Source of the DNA: Fistulifera solaris
Lineage: Eukaryota; Bacillariophyta; Bacillariophyceae; Naviculales; Stauroneidaceae
Assembly (NCBI GenBank): GCA_030295235.1
Contig: AP026130.1
Location: 310,001-374,000 of the forward strand
Direction of reading: 5' to 3'
Length of the DNA stretch: 64,000 nt
The notes below the pieces were generated by a model, which saw nothing but the letters and a program-made list of their open reading frames with translations, had not been told where the DNA came from and made no database searches. Position numbers and translations under genes: made by a program. Positions 13,117 to 22,611 of this stretch are shown here, piece after piece; within the stretch, counting starts at the first letter, position 1; each line of letters begins with the position of its first letter.

Positions 13117-13778
13117 ACAAGGAAACTTAAATGTAGTCAATGAGGATTTTCGCGGCAATCTGTTTTGCAACAAGGACTTACAAGACGCGTACCTTGTAGT
13201 TTGTGGCATCAAGATTTGTCAAGCAGTTATCGGACGTGAAACGATGCAGCCACCTTCCTTTTCTAGTCGATTTACTCGCTGTGCATTTGGCGAAAGTGGA
13301 TATATTCAGGCACCAATATTTGTAAGCTGCTATTTGTAGAGACGAGATCGATGGTCACAACGAATCACGATAGCGAGGGGAGCAAAGTATGCAAGGTACT
13401 GTTAAAGATGCACTGGTATTTAACTATTCTAGTTTCCGACGTTGCGAAGTTAGTTGGGAACTGGTTGAGCTGCTGAGTTTTGCCTCATTGACGCGGACGG
13501 GTTGTTTTCACTCATAATCACGAAAAACAAGTCGTCGGTCACGTTGATGAGGTCATCGTGCTGACTGGCAACAAACAGACGCACACGCGAGAACAGCGAG
13601 GAATAATGACGAGGAAAACCTTCGATTTATTGTTGGCAGCACTTTTGCTTTCGAACAAGCCAGAAGTTTCAAGAACATTGTACCTGGTATCTTCGGAAAG
13701 TTCTTGCTTAAACGCAAAGAATAGCCGCAGTTCGATCGCACTCACAATTTGAATCAACGCCATAACTTACGAGCCATT
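13117..13778. other. Intergenic stretch, no gene supported
   Basis: These 662 bp lie between two plus-strand genes. Short ORFs occur on both strands around 13540-13760, but they mirror each other and show no family features. I see no repeat or RNA gene. The 3' part presumably holds the promoter of the NmrA-like gene. Confidence 0.5.
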
Positions 13779-14645
13779 ATGAAAGTTCTTTACTTTGTCG
13801 GCGGCACCGGAGGCTTGGGCCAAGAACTGGCCAAGGGCCTCGTGACATCGGAAGGCTTCGATGAGAAGGTCGCCCTGGTACGATCTGTCGGAGAGAAAAC
13901 CGAGGCACTTAAAAGTCTCGGATGGAAAGTGAAGCAAGTTGACTTCAATGACGCAGAAGGACTGATCAAGGCACTGTCGAATGCTTCTGTCGTCGTTTCA
14001 TCTGTTTCAGGACCGCAACTGGTCGACACAGAGATCAAGATGATCAATGCTGCTAAAGCGGCGGGTGCTTCTCTCTACGTTCCTTCGCAGTACGGTGTCG
14101 ATCACCGTCGCTGGAAGCCGGGCTTTCCCTTTATGTTGGGAAAATGGCCGTTCTAGACCACGCCGAAACGGTGGGGCTTCCGACTCTTGCAGTCTACACG
14201 GGTCTATTCTCGGATTACATTTTCTTCTTCTTGGCGGATCTCGAGAACATGACGGCGACATTGGTGGATGGCGGTGTAGGCAAATACTCATTCACGAAAC
14301 GAAGTGATATTGGTTTCGTTTTGGCCAAAGCCTTGACCGATCCAGAATTTGCGAATGGAGGCGATCTATCCGTTCAGGCGGAGACTATGACTTGGCGTGA
14401 AGCGCTGGCCCTCGTAGAAGTGGTCAAAGGACAAAAATTTACATTCACTGAGCTAACCGGGGAGGAAGGTTTGGAAGCAAGAGCAGGAGTTGCTTCAGAA
14501 CGGTGATATGTTGGGTTCATTCCGATTGCATCTTCTCGGAGAACCGGTCCGGGGAAGTCTCGGTTGCGACACAAGCGAGGGTGCAAAAAGTTATGATGTG
14601 GAGCTTGAAACGTTAAAGAAAACTCTCGAAGCAACTCTTAAGTGA
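13779..14645 (+). CDS. NmrA-like NAD(P)-binding protein
   Basis: This is an atypical short-chain dehydrogenase of the NmrA/isoflavone-reductase-like group, about 288 residues. The N terminus MKVLYFVGGTGGLGQELAKG is a Rossmann fold with GGTGGLG binding NAD(P). VVVSSVSGP, INAAKAAGASLYVPSQYG and LPTLAVYTGLFSDYIFF follow as in that family. The C terminus is DVELETLKKTLEATLK. Two frame changes are needed. The first is at the GGGAAAA run near 14140-14146, where the reading slips back one base into MAVLDHAETV. The second is an extra G near 14471. The first is also present in the decayed minus-strand copy (1879-2743), so it may be ancestral. The two copies form an inverted pair 11 kb apart with the retrotransposon between them. 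Substrate is unknown; family members act as redox sensors or reductases. Confidence 0.65.
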
Positions 14646-14892
14646 GGCGGCACGTTTCGGCATTTGCTGTCCGGGCGGAAACCTTCCGTGCCCCATCAGC
14701 GTCTATTTGTTGTATATATGTAAAATAATAATAAAACCAGAAAATAACGTAATCAGCATGCTAAAGTCAATAGGTTAAACGATTCTACATTGGCTCGGTC
14801 ACAAATGGATGAATTTCGACGACGCGCTCGGTCAATACGACGACAACGATTAACGATCATACAAAACAAAGGAACAGCACAATTTCAGCAAA

Positions 14893-15753
14893 TCAAATTT
14901 CAAGGAGCTGACCTTGGGCGATCAGGTCAGACATGGATGTGCCATATTTGAGCGCAAACGATTCCAGCACGCCATAATACTCGTCAAACGACAAAAAGCC
15001 AGGTACGTTCGTGTCGCGGGGAAGGTTTGGAAGAGTTTTACGCACAAACGAACGAAAATGGGCGGGGTGGACCAACTTCCCTTCGTGGTTTGAAAAGAAC
15101 ATCTCTTCTTCAATTGCATTCTCAATGCAATGCTTGCTGTTTTCATACTCCTGCTCTTTCGAGTTCTTGTTCTTGTTAGTACTCTTGGGGCCATACAAAA
15201 ATCGCTTCTCGTCTTCGGCCAACGAACGATGACTTGGAACAGGAAATACACTCACATCTTCGACAAAACTAACTCGACGAGTGGGAGGACAGAAAAAACT
15301 GTTGCGATCGCACATAAAGTCATTCGCAAAGCGCAGCGGAACTTGAGTCGGCACCGCAGCAAGGCCCGCGCCAAGTTTCGATGTCACGCCCCGAGACCAT
15401 CCTGGGCGTAGCGCAGCAGGCGACAGGTGCAAATCGTCACTTTTTCGGACAGACATAGGCGGAATGTCACCGGAGGCAATTTCCGAAGCATTTGAATTGA
15501 AGCCAGACGATACAAGAGCGCCTTTGGCGTCGAATCGACAACGCACAGAAGCGCACAGCTTGCGGAAAGGCCGAATCGATCGATGACGCTTGACGGCCGT
15601 CTTCTGATGACGTTGGGGACGTAGTAGGCAGTTCAGGTGGCGGGAAACTTTCATTTTGTTGATGATACCAAGAAATGATAAAGTTGTTGTGCTTTTTCGT
15701 GTTTTTGTGCCGATTTGCTCGCTTGCTGCGGAGGACGGACGCAGTACAGACAC
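14893..15753 (-). CDS. Unknown protein with RVSF (PP1-docking-like) motif
   Basis: The open frame codes up to 286 residues. A second in-frame Met at 15654 (MKVSRHLNCLLRP) is an equally good start. I do not recognise a catalytic domain. The middle contains PPTRRVSFVEDVSVFPVP, followed by SLAEDEKRFLYGP. RVSF fits the RVxF consensus by which proteins dock on protein phosphatase 1, and this acidic/aromatic context recurs in many stramenopile orphans as I recall them. A Lys/Asn/Glu-rich linker follows, then a more ordered C-terminal ~80 residues (HPAHFRSFVRKTLPNLP ... FLSFDEYYGVLESFA) that could be a small helical or EF-hand-like module. The frame is unbroken, unlike most neighbours. Function is not assigned. 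Confidence 0.55.
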   Translation of the reverse strand: MSVLRPSSAASEQIGTKTRKSTTTLSFLGIINKMKVSRHLNCLLRPQRHQKTAVKRHRSIRPFRKLCASVRCRFDAKGALVSSGFNSNASEIASGDIPPMSVRKSDDLHLSPAALRPGWSRGVTSKLGAGLAAVPTQVPLRFANDFMCDRNSFFCPPTRRVSFVEDVSVFPVPSHRSLAEDEKRFLYGPKSTNKNKNSKEQEYENSKHCIENAIEEEMFFSNHEGKLVHPAHFRSFVRKTLPNLPRDTNVPGFLSFDEYYGVLESFALKYGTSMSDLIAQGQLLEI

Positions 15754-16054
15754 TTAGCCAATAACAGTACGACATAGGTTATCAACCTAGTGTACACTAT
15801 GGAAGATAGTCGCTGTGTTTTCAGTTGCGCTTTCTCCGTTATGAAAAGCATCCTCGCTGCGCTCGCCGTTCACATTGGAGGGAAAGGACTCAGCCATAAC
15901 AAAAGCTCGTTTATTTTGCCAGTTCTATTACATTTACCGCTTCTTCATTTACTGTCTCCCTTCTGAATTTATTTGTTACAAGTTTGAGCGAACCCGGGCG
16001 TAGACTGCTTTAATTGTCGTTCGATTTCAACTATTTTAAGGTGTAACATTAGCC

Positions 16055-18284
16055 ATGCCTGTCTACTTGTGTCACCCCGGAGAGAACGACCCGGAACCAT
16101 GGCGCTTCGGTCTTCAAGTTTTTGCTGCTCCCTGCAAAATCGATGATAATGCACCCTCTTCCACCGCCTCGACGGTAGGCGGTGGGACGGATTTAATAGT
16201 AGCAGATTGGGCGGACGATGACAACGAAAAGAAACGAAACGAGAACATTCAAGTGATAAAAGCAGTCGGCCGCGGCACGCGTTCTTCGTTATCGTCACAA
16301 GTGGTTCGTCGCGTTCGCCATGCCGAGCTGCTACTGGTTGATGATGTTTGTATAGCATATGATCGATTTTGGCTACGATTGCGTTGGCCAGGGCGGAAAG
16401 GAGGCTTCGCAGGGTATATTGCTATGGGACTTGTGTCTGAAGCATCTCGGATCTTTTCTTCATCTCATGGTAAGTAGTTGCTGTTTATGTCACTATTTAC
16501 GATCGGAATCTAATCCTTTTCTTAGTCATCGATTCGCAACTTTCCGCGACCTTATCCGGCGTCCTTGCTGCGGAAGATAAAGCCAGCGGTGATGATTTGG
16601 ATCACGATGACAATCGCGAAGAAACTGGGAGTATGCCTCCATCCGAGCCTAGTGAAATAACGTCCCTTGTTTGTTCACGCACCGGACTTCTCTTTCCTTC
16701 ATCGCCTTTTATGAAATTGCTTGCACATTATGATGACGGCCTGTCGCCACCAGTGGCGTTGGCGCCCAATCCAAGCGAGTCTGTGTTCTGCCGAATTTGT
16801 CGCGAAGGGTTGCATGATGACGCAGACGATGAGCTTCCCGCTGCTGCCGATGACGATGCTGATATAGATAGAACTGGGAGCGGTTCTTTACCGCCTTCGG
16901 GAAGTGAAGCCGGATCTGTCGATGTTGGCCAATCCAGTCCAAGCGATCCTAAAGGCCCTGAATCACCTCACCCATCCTACGGGTCAAATCAGGATGCCAT
17001 GCAAAATCCGATGCTAGCACCGTGCGAATGCTCAGGTTCTATGGCGTTTGTACATTACTTGTGTGTGGAACAGTGGCGGTGCAGATCTAGACACCCTGAT
17101 GCACACGACGGATTGAATTGCGAGACATGTGGTGCTAAGTATGCTTTGCCCCCCGCCGAACGCGAAGTGCATGTGCCGCATGTCGATCAAGACCAGGATG
17201 ACTGGCTAGAGGCAATGCCGCCTCATGTCATGCAGGCTCTTCGCCAGCCGCACATCTGGTGGCAAATGGGTGCTGCGATTGTTCGACGTCGTTGGCTCCG
17301 TCCCATTGCTCCCGTCATTATGTCTCCGATAGTGGCTTTATACTGCCGTGCACGACGGATGCTCAAGAAAGAGGAGTCGCTCGCCGCCGTTGGGCTTGCA
17401 GTCTCTGTCGGCGCCGTGCTCGATGGAAGTGCGTGCGATGTCTTCGTAGTTACTACTGTTCACGTCAGTGCCAAAATGTGTCATGGCATATTATTCACAA
17501 GCACGTCTGCTACAAACCTGTTCGATTTTGGTGGTCGGTTCTCGTGTACTCGATAGTTGGTTTGCTACTTTTCCCAGGCTTTCGGCGTGATCCGCTTGTG
17601 TATGACCTGGGCTTGATGGCCGTGCCCATGTCATTTGTGGTAGCGGGAATCTTGGGCGGAAGCGCTGGCATATTGATTAAAAAGGCTTCAGGACTAGATG
17701 CCCGTGGGCGTTTGTTAGAATTAACAGTTGTTCTGGCCACCATTTTCTTATCGTTCGTCACTTGGGGCCTGATTCAAAGCTTTTTCGGGAATCCAAACGC
17801 TTGTTTCGGTGTGATTGGTGCTTATGACATAACCGCAAGCGATCTTCCTTCGACATCGTCAATGCTGCGATGGTTTCAGATATTGATTCTAAAACCAATG
17901 AAGATCTTTTATCTCGTTGTGGACAAGATGTGTTCTCAGTATCTGGGCACGTGGGGTAAACGATTATTATGTGACGAGCGAAGTCTGCTGCATCTCTTCC
18001 CGTGGGATGGTGAAGTTGAATACACTAATGACAAGGTCGGTTGTTTCGAGCATATCCCGTTTGCAAATGAGAACTTTTTCTTAAAGGAACATGGAGGAGA
18101 GAAATGTGCCGGTGATTTGGTCATGGTTTTATCACTGTATCATTTAGCAGCAGTCAGTTTTATTATTAGTACATTGGCCAAGCACGAAGAGCGCCGTCAA
18201 CGACGAGAGAGGATGGAGAGACGTTTGCCACGTCAAGGCCGGGCCGTGGTTCGCAGGCCTGGGCAACACGCTCATCAAGATTAG
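16055..18284 (+). CDS. RING-CH and MYND zinc-finger membrane protein
   Basis: This is a probable membrane-bound ubiquitin ligase of about 725 residues. Exon 1 (16055-16469) joins exon 2 over a 56-bp intron at 16470-16525. A RING-CH (RINGv) finger of C4HC3 pattern starts at FCRICREG (~16789). After an acidic, Ser/Pro-rich insert of some 70 residues it continues with PCECSGSMAFVHYLCVEQW and CETCGAKY. RING-CH proteins (MARCH group) recruit E2 enzymes to tag membrane proteins. Downstream, after one frame change near 17360-17395, lies a MYND-type finger: CSLCRRRARWKCVRC, then YYCSRQCQNVSWHIIHKHVC. Hydrophobic spans follow (LVYSIVGLLLFPGF, MSFVVAGILGGSAGILI, TVVLATIFLSFVTWGL, LVMVLSLYHLAAVSFII), with a basic tail. 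Having both fingers plus membrane spans in one protein is uncommon; the join depends on the single-base correction. Confidence 0.75.
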
Positions 18285-18370
18285 ACGAAAGTCATATAGG
18301 TATCTGAATACAGTTTAGCTTTGTTTTATAGTTGTGCCTGTGACTAGACCTAGACGTTTGTCCCCTCCCC

Positions 18371-20788
18371 TTACATTGACCCTCCCGAATCGCTGGCGTC
18401 GACATCCATGCTCATCATCATAGCACTGCCGTCTTCTTCTTCCTTAGGAGTTTTCCATTGTGGTGTTGACCGCATCAAAAATGACGAGTCGTCATTATTT
18501 GTATGCTTGGCACTTTGTGCAATGCTGGATGACTCTTCCAGCTGTTCTTGCAGCGCTCGTTGCAGCATTTCGGTACTAAAAGCATCGTCTGCTTTCAAAC
18601 TCAATGCTTGGTGGTACAACTGAATTGCTTCGTCTAAATGCCGTGTCAAATGCTTTGTAAAAGCCAGTGCTGCATACGCCGAGCCCTTTTCCGGACAAAG
18701 AGCCACGCAATGGCGGTAGCAAACTTCTGCTTTTTCGAATTGGCGTGTTTTACGATGGCAGTGACCCAAGCCAAACAAAGTTGGCTCCCAATACGGATCT
18801 TGAATTCGGTCCAGTCCTTCCGTCAGAGGGTCCGCTGATTGCGTTAAACTCGTCAATGCCTTCTGAAACCACACAATGGCCGATTCGTTTTCACCTTTTT
18901 GTGTGTAAAGAACGCCGAGCTCATGCAAGCATAAGGGGTCACCCCACTCGATTTGAGCGCCGAATGTAGAAAATGTTGGGCCAACACGAGGTGGTTCGTT
19001 CTCACGTACTCCATACCCATGTAAAGTAAGGAAGTATGCTCCCCGGGGCTGAGTCTTTGGGCAGCCCGAAACGATGCAAGGGCTTGGTCCGACTCGTCGC
19101 AGGCGGCAAAGGCACAACCAAACGCCACCCAAGCCTCCGTGCACTGCGGATCCAAACGAGTTGCCCGACAAAAGTGACGCTGGGCGACATGAAACCGCCG
19201 ACAGCAGTAATAGTACGCCCCACCGCGAACCATGACTGCGCCGATTTGGGAGCAAATTCGACCCACTCGTGCGCCAAGCGGAAGAGGACGCGCTTGTGGC
19301 CCATGAGTACGAGTGTAGAAATGTAACAAAATGCTGCACCAGGGACCAACGGGTCAATTTGAGAAAGTCGCTCCGCATAGTTCAAAACATCCTTCCACTG
19401 ATAGCGGCGATAGGCACGACGAGCGGCCATGGCAAGAACGTGAGGTGAATGTTGTAGCTTATAATCATTCCATAGCTGGTCCAGTGCACCGTCGACAGCT
19501 TCCTGGATCTCCGATGATGCCGAGTTTGACGGGAAATCAGCACCTTTCCCAAAAATACTCCGTGCCTCGACGTTCGCTTTTTTCATGGGAAGACCGACGT
19601 CATGGGCGGCGGGGGTATGAAAATGCCGGTATCGGTGATGAAAACGGAATCGCTGAAGCGTTGGGGGAAAACAGCGACATCGAATCGTTGCTGGTGGGAG
19701 CCGCGGCAGGTAATTCATCCGTCACTTCTTGCGGGGCAATTTCGATACGAGCCAAATAGAGGGCTTTCAACCACTGCAACGGCGGTCCCTGGCCTCCGGA
19801 AAAGTCCAGCGAGTCCAGCAGCTGATACGCGTCGGATGCGGTCACCAAGTGGCGATCCAACAGATACTCCCACGCCGCTTGACATTGACAGTCAATTTTG
19901 AGTGCCCGTTTCCAGTACGTAGCGGCACGAATGCCGTGCCCGGTTTTCCAGATACGCGCGTCCGCGCCAGGTGCAGATCCGCGCCAGCAAGTGAATCGAA
20001 TCCTCGGATCGTGGACCATCTTGATCCATCGCCTCCTGTAACGTATGCCACGCAAAATCGTCATTGTCATCAAGCGGCTTGGAGATTGCCAAACTACGAA
20101 ATGTCGGATGCTTATTTTGATTGGAGAAATCATCCGGCAGACGGCAGGCATCTTCAAGCAACTCCACCAGCGACGGCCATTCTTCTTGCGCCGCCAGAGC
20201 CGAACACGCCACCAGCAATGCCTCCCAGGGATAGCTACTGCGCAATAAGCAACTTTCTTCCAGTGTTTTTAAACAGGCCGAGAAGTTACGAGCATTGAGC
20301 TGAATTTGGGCCAGCAGCAAGGCATCACTCGGATGCCCGGTTTTCGCATACAACAAACTCGCAAAGAACGCCGCTTGTGAGGGAGATTCCGTCGCCGATT
20401 GGTTCGCCAGTGAACGCAGTTTTTCGAGTGGAATGCCATCCACGGCCGCTTTGGGTGGAGGTGATAGGATGGAAGACGACTCGTCCGTAAAATGTTTGGA
20501 CGTAGTCTCGGCATCCTCCAGGTCCCCGGCCGCATTGGTGAAGGACGTGCCGCCAAAGAAACTGGTTCGTCTAGCATTCGACGTGGATGCACGGGGAGAC
20601 CAGTGATTGACACTGGCACTATTATTGGGCGAGAATCGAAGCAGACCTTGCACAAGCGGAGAGTGTGACGATTCGTCCCCTCCGTCGATGATTTGCGTCC
20701 TCGTGATGCGCGTTCGCTGGTTGCGGGTGGATGGAAATGGTGACCGCCCCGACGGGCCGGAGGAAGGGTTAGGGCCTGAGGAAGCCAT
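18371..20788 (-). CDS. APC6/CDC16 subunit of the anaphase-promoting complex
   Basis: This is the TPR scaffold subunit of the anaphase-promoting complex/cyclosome, the nuclear ubiquitin ligase that drives mitotic exit. The N-terminal ~110 residues are Ser/Pro-rich and disordered (MASSGPNPSSGPSGRSPFPS). TPR repeats then run to near the C terminus. The most diagnostic part is YYYCCRRFHVAQRHFCRAT, then LDPQCTEAWVAFGCAFA, then YMGMEYVRTNHLVLAQHFL, then DPLCLHELGVLYTQKGENE. This order is typical of Cdc16. The tail has poly-acidic and MMMSMDVD segments. Length is about 805 residues, slightly longer than animal APC6. Frame changes near 19945, 19620, 19225 and 18960 are single-base and lie in an otherwise perfectly colinear family match, so I read the gene as functional. 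Confidence 0.85.
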
Positions 20789-21143
20789 CTGTGATCAGAT
20801 TACGCCCTATTTATGATTTATAGATCGAATATAACAATTTACAAAACGTTGTTGGTGTTATTTTGTTATCATCGTCGGGGATATACGGAGGCAAGCCGCA
20901 TTTTTCGGCCACAGACAGCCCCTGATTGGAAACGGCACTGAATAAACTATGCTCAAAACTTGCTAAGGTTACAGTATAATGTGAAATGAGTACCGTGTCG
21001 CTTTTCTATACGGAGGAGCGATGAAGCGAGCTAGGTCTAAAATCAGGGTCTCTCTAGAGACAAGCTAACTACACTTCAGATTCTTCCGTAAATGATTCAA
21101 ACATCTTACTCAAGGAAAACGAAAAAGTCAGCCGAAACAGTCC
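20789..21143. other. Intergenic stretch, no gene seen
   Basis: This 355-bp stretch upstream of the APC6 start presumably contains its promoter. No ORF, repeat or RNA gene is evident. Confidence 0.4.
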
Positions 21144-21416
21144 TCAACTATCCGAAAACTCGTCATGGAGAGCAGCCATTCGAGCGTTGACCGCATCCGC
21201 ATGTTTCGCGAAGAAGCATGTGTTGTAAATAATCTGATCTTCTTCGCCTGGCTCTTGAAACACAACATCATTCGGCCAATCTGGGTTATCCCGCTGTTTC
21301 TGGGAGAGGGACATACAGTAGAATTGGCGGCACCCGAAACAATAGCCATTGGTCGATGAATGACAAGTCGCACAACGCCCGTAGATATGCTTTCCTTCGA
21401 CCGTCGTCTTAATCAT
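21144..21416 (-). CDS. Cys-rich fragment, possible piggyBac-type transposase tail
   Basis: This is a short 90-residue frame. It contains GRCATCHSSTNGYCFGCRQF followed by YC, a cluster of paired cysteines like the zinc-binding tail at the C terminus of piggyBac-type (DDE_Tnp_1_7) transposases. The rest is acidic (EPGEEDQIIYNTCFFAKHAD). No catalytic Asp triad or upstream transposase body is recognisable, and a stop lies just before the Met in the same frame. I read it as a remnant of a DNA transposon or a small derived zinc protein. Terminal inverted repeats were not found by eye. Confidence 0.35.
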   Translation of the reverse strand: MIKTTVEGKHIYGRCATCHSSTNGYCFGCRQFYCMSLSQKQRDNPDWPNDVVFQEPGEEDQIIYNTCFFAKHADAVNARMAALHDEFSDS

Positions 21417-22611
21417 CTACATACCGATACAGTCGGCACTGTTTATCTCGAAGGACGGTAAGGTTATGACCGGAATGTTCGCACACTTGACAGTGTCCTT
21501 TCTCGAACGGACCGGGCTCTCCGCGGTGACTAGCTGCGTAGGATCTGCCAAGTCCATGATTCAAATTATAAATGATGGTGACGAAAAATACTGTGTCGTT
21601 TGCGAGGTTGATGATTTGTTTCGAATGTTGTCGGTGATTTATTTAAAACTTACAATGCTTATTCCTGTAGCATTCGATTTGATTTTTGTCATTATTTATT
21701 TTCGTCCGCTTTTTTCGCGCGCGCAGCTCCTAAACTAGTTTCAGTATACGCTAGCGTGTACAACGTCTAGGAGACGAATCAGAAATATACATATCATTGC
21801 CGCTTCATGTCTTACCGGCTCTTTTTATCGAACGCGTGATCCTGTTAAAATCTCCGCGGTCTTCTGTCTTCTTCTTCTCTCACCACCGGAACTCGATCCC
21901 TGGTGAAACGCTCTATGAAACCTAACTTGTTCCAAACTCTCTCTTTACAGATTATAAACTTAAACTAAACTCTCTTGATCGACGCCATCCTCTCACAATC
22001 CTGGTAGTTAGTCCATCCAAATAACTTCCCATGATCTCCTACTATATTGCCGTCAATCCTAGTCAATCCTATCTCCCTAGTAAATCCGTATCCTGCATAA
22101 GCCATCACCTCCGAAATCTCCACATTCGAACTGATGCTCCAATTATTCCGATCCTTCATGCGACCTGGGAAAACCTCCGTTCCACGATCCCCTACAGAGT
22201 AAAACCCAGTCGCCCACTTCACCTTAGCAATCACCCGCGACATCTTTTGTGCGTCCGCCGTGCTTACGTCATCTTTGCACCGGTCCGACACACCACCATG
22301 TCGCATAGGGCGTCATGCTTTGACATGATCCAGCGCGGTGTCCTTTTGTTCATCGTCCTTTTATTGCCGAAGTTTTTTTTTTTTTTTTTTTTCATCGAAG
22401 CACCATTCACAACACTCCTCGTTGGCTTTCCAGAGCGTTGCGTCTTATCCATAAATTGGAATCTCATCTTTGAGTGGCCGTCCTCGTCTACTACCGTTCT
22501 TACTGATACTACCTTCCGCGTCGACCTTACCGAGGGACTGTTTGTACCCTAAAACTTTCTAGGAAGCTCTGGCTGTACTTCCGAGACTCCAAGGTTTCCC
22601 ACATCAACACA
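21417..22611. other. Gene-poor stretch with unrecognised minus-strand ORF
   Basis: About 1.2 kb lie before the PLC gene. A minus-strand frame at 21965-22306 (113 codons, ISEVMAYAGYGFTREIGLTR) and another at 22264-22467 are open, but I recognise neither. They may be degraded transposon sequence linked to the Cys-rich fragment at 21144-21416. A 20-base poly-T lies at 22373-22392. No RNA gene was seen. Confidence 0.35.
22373..22392. repeat. Poly-T run of 20
   Basis: This is the longest homopolymer in the window. It could be the 3' poly-A of a minus-strand retroposed sequence, or simple slippage. No target duplication is obvious around it. Confidence 0.7.
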
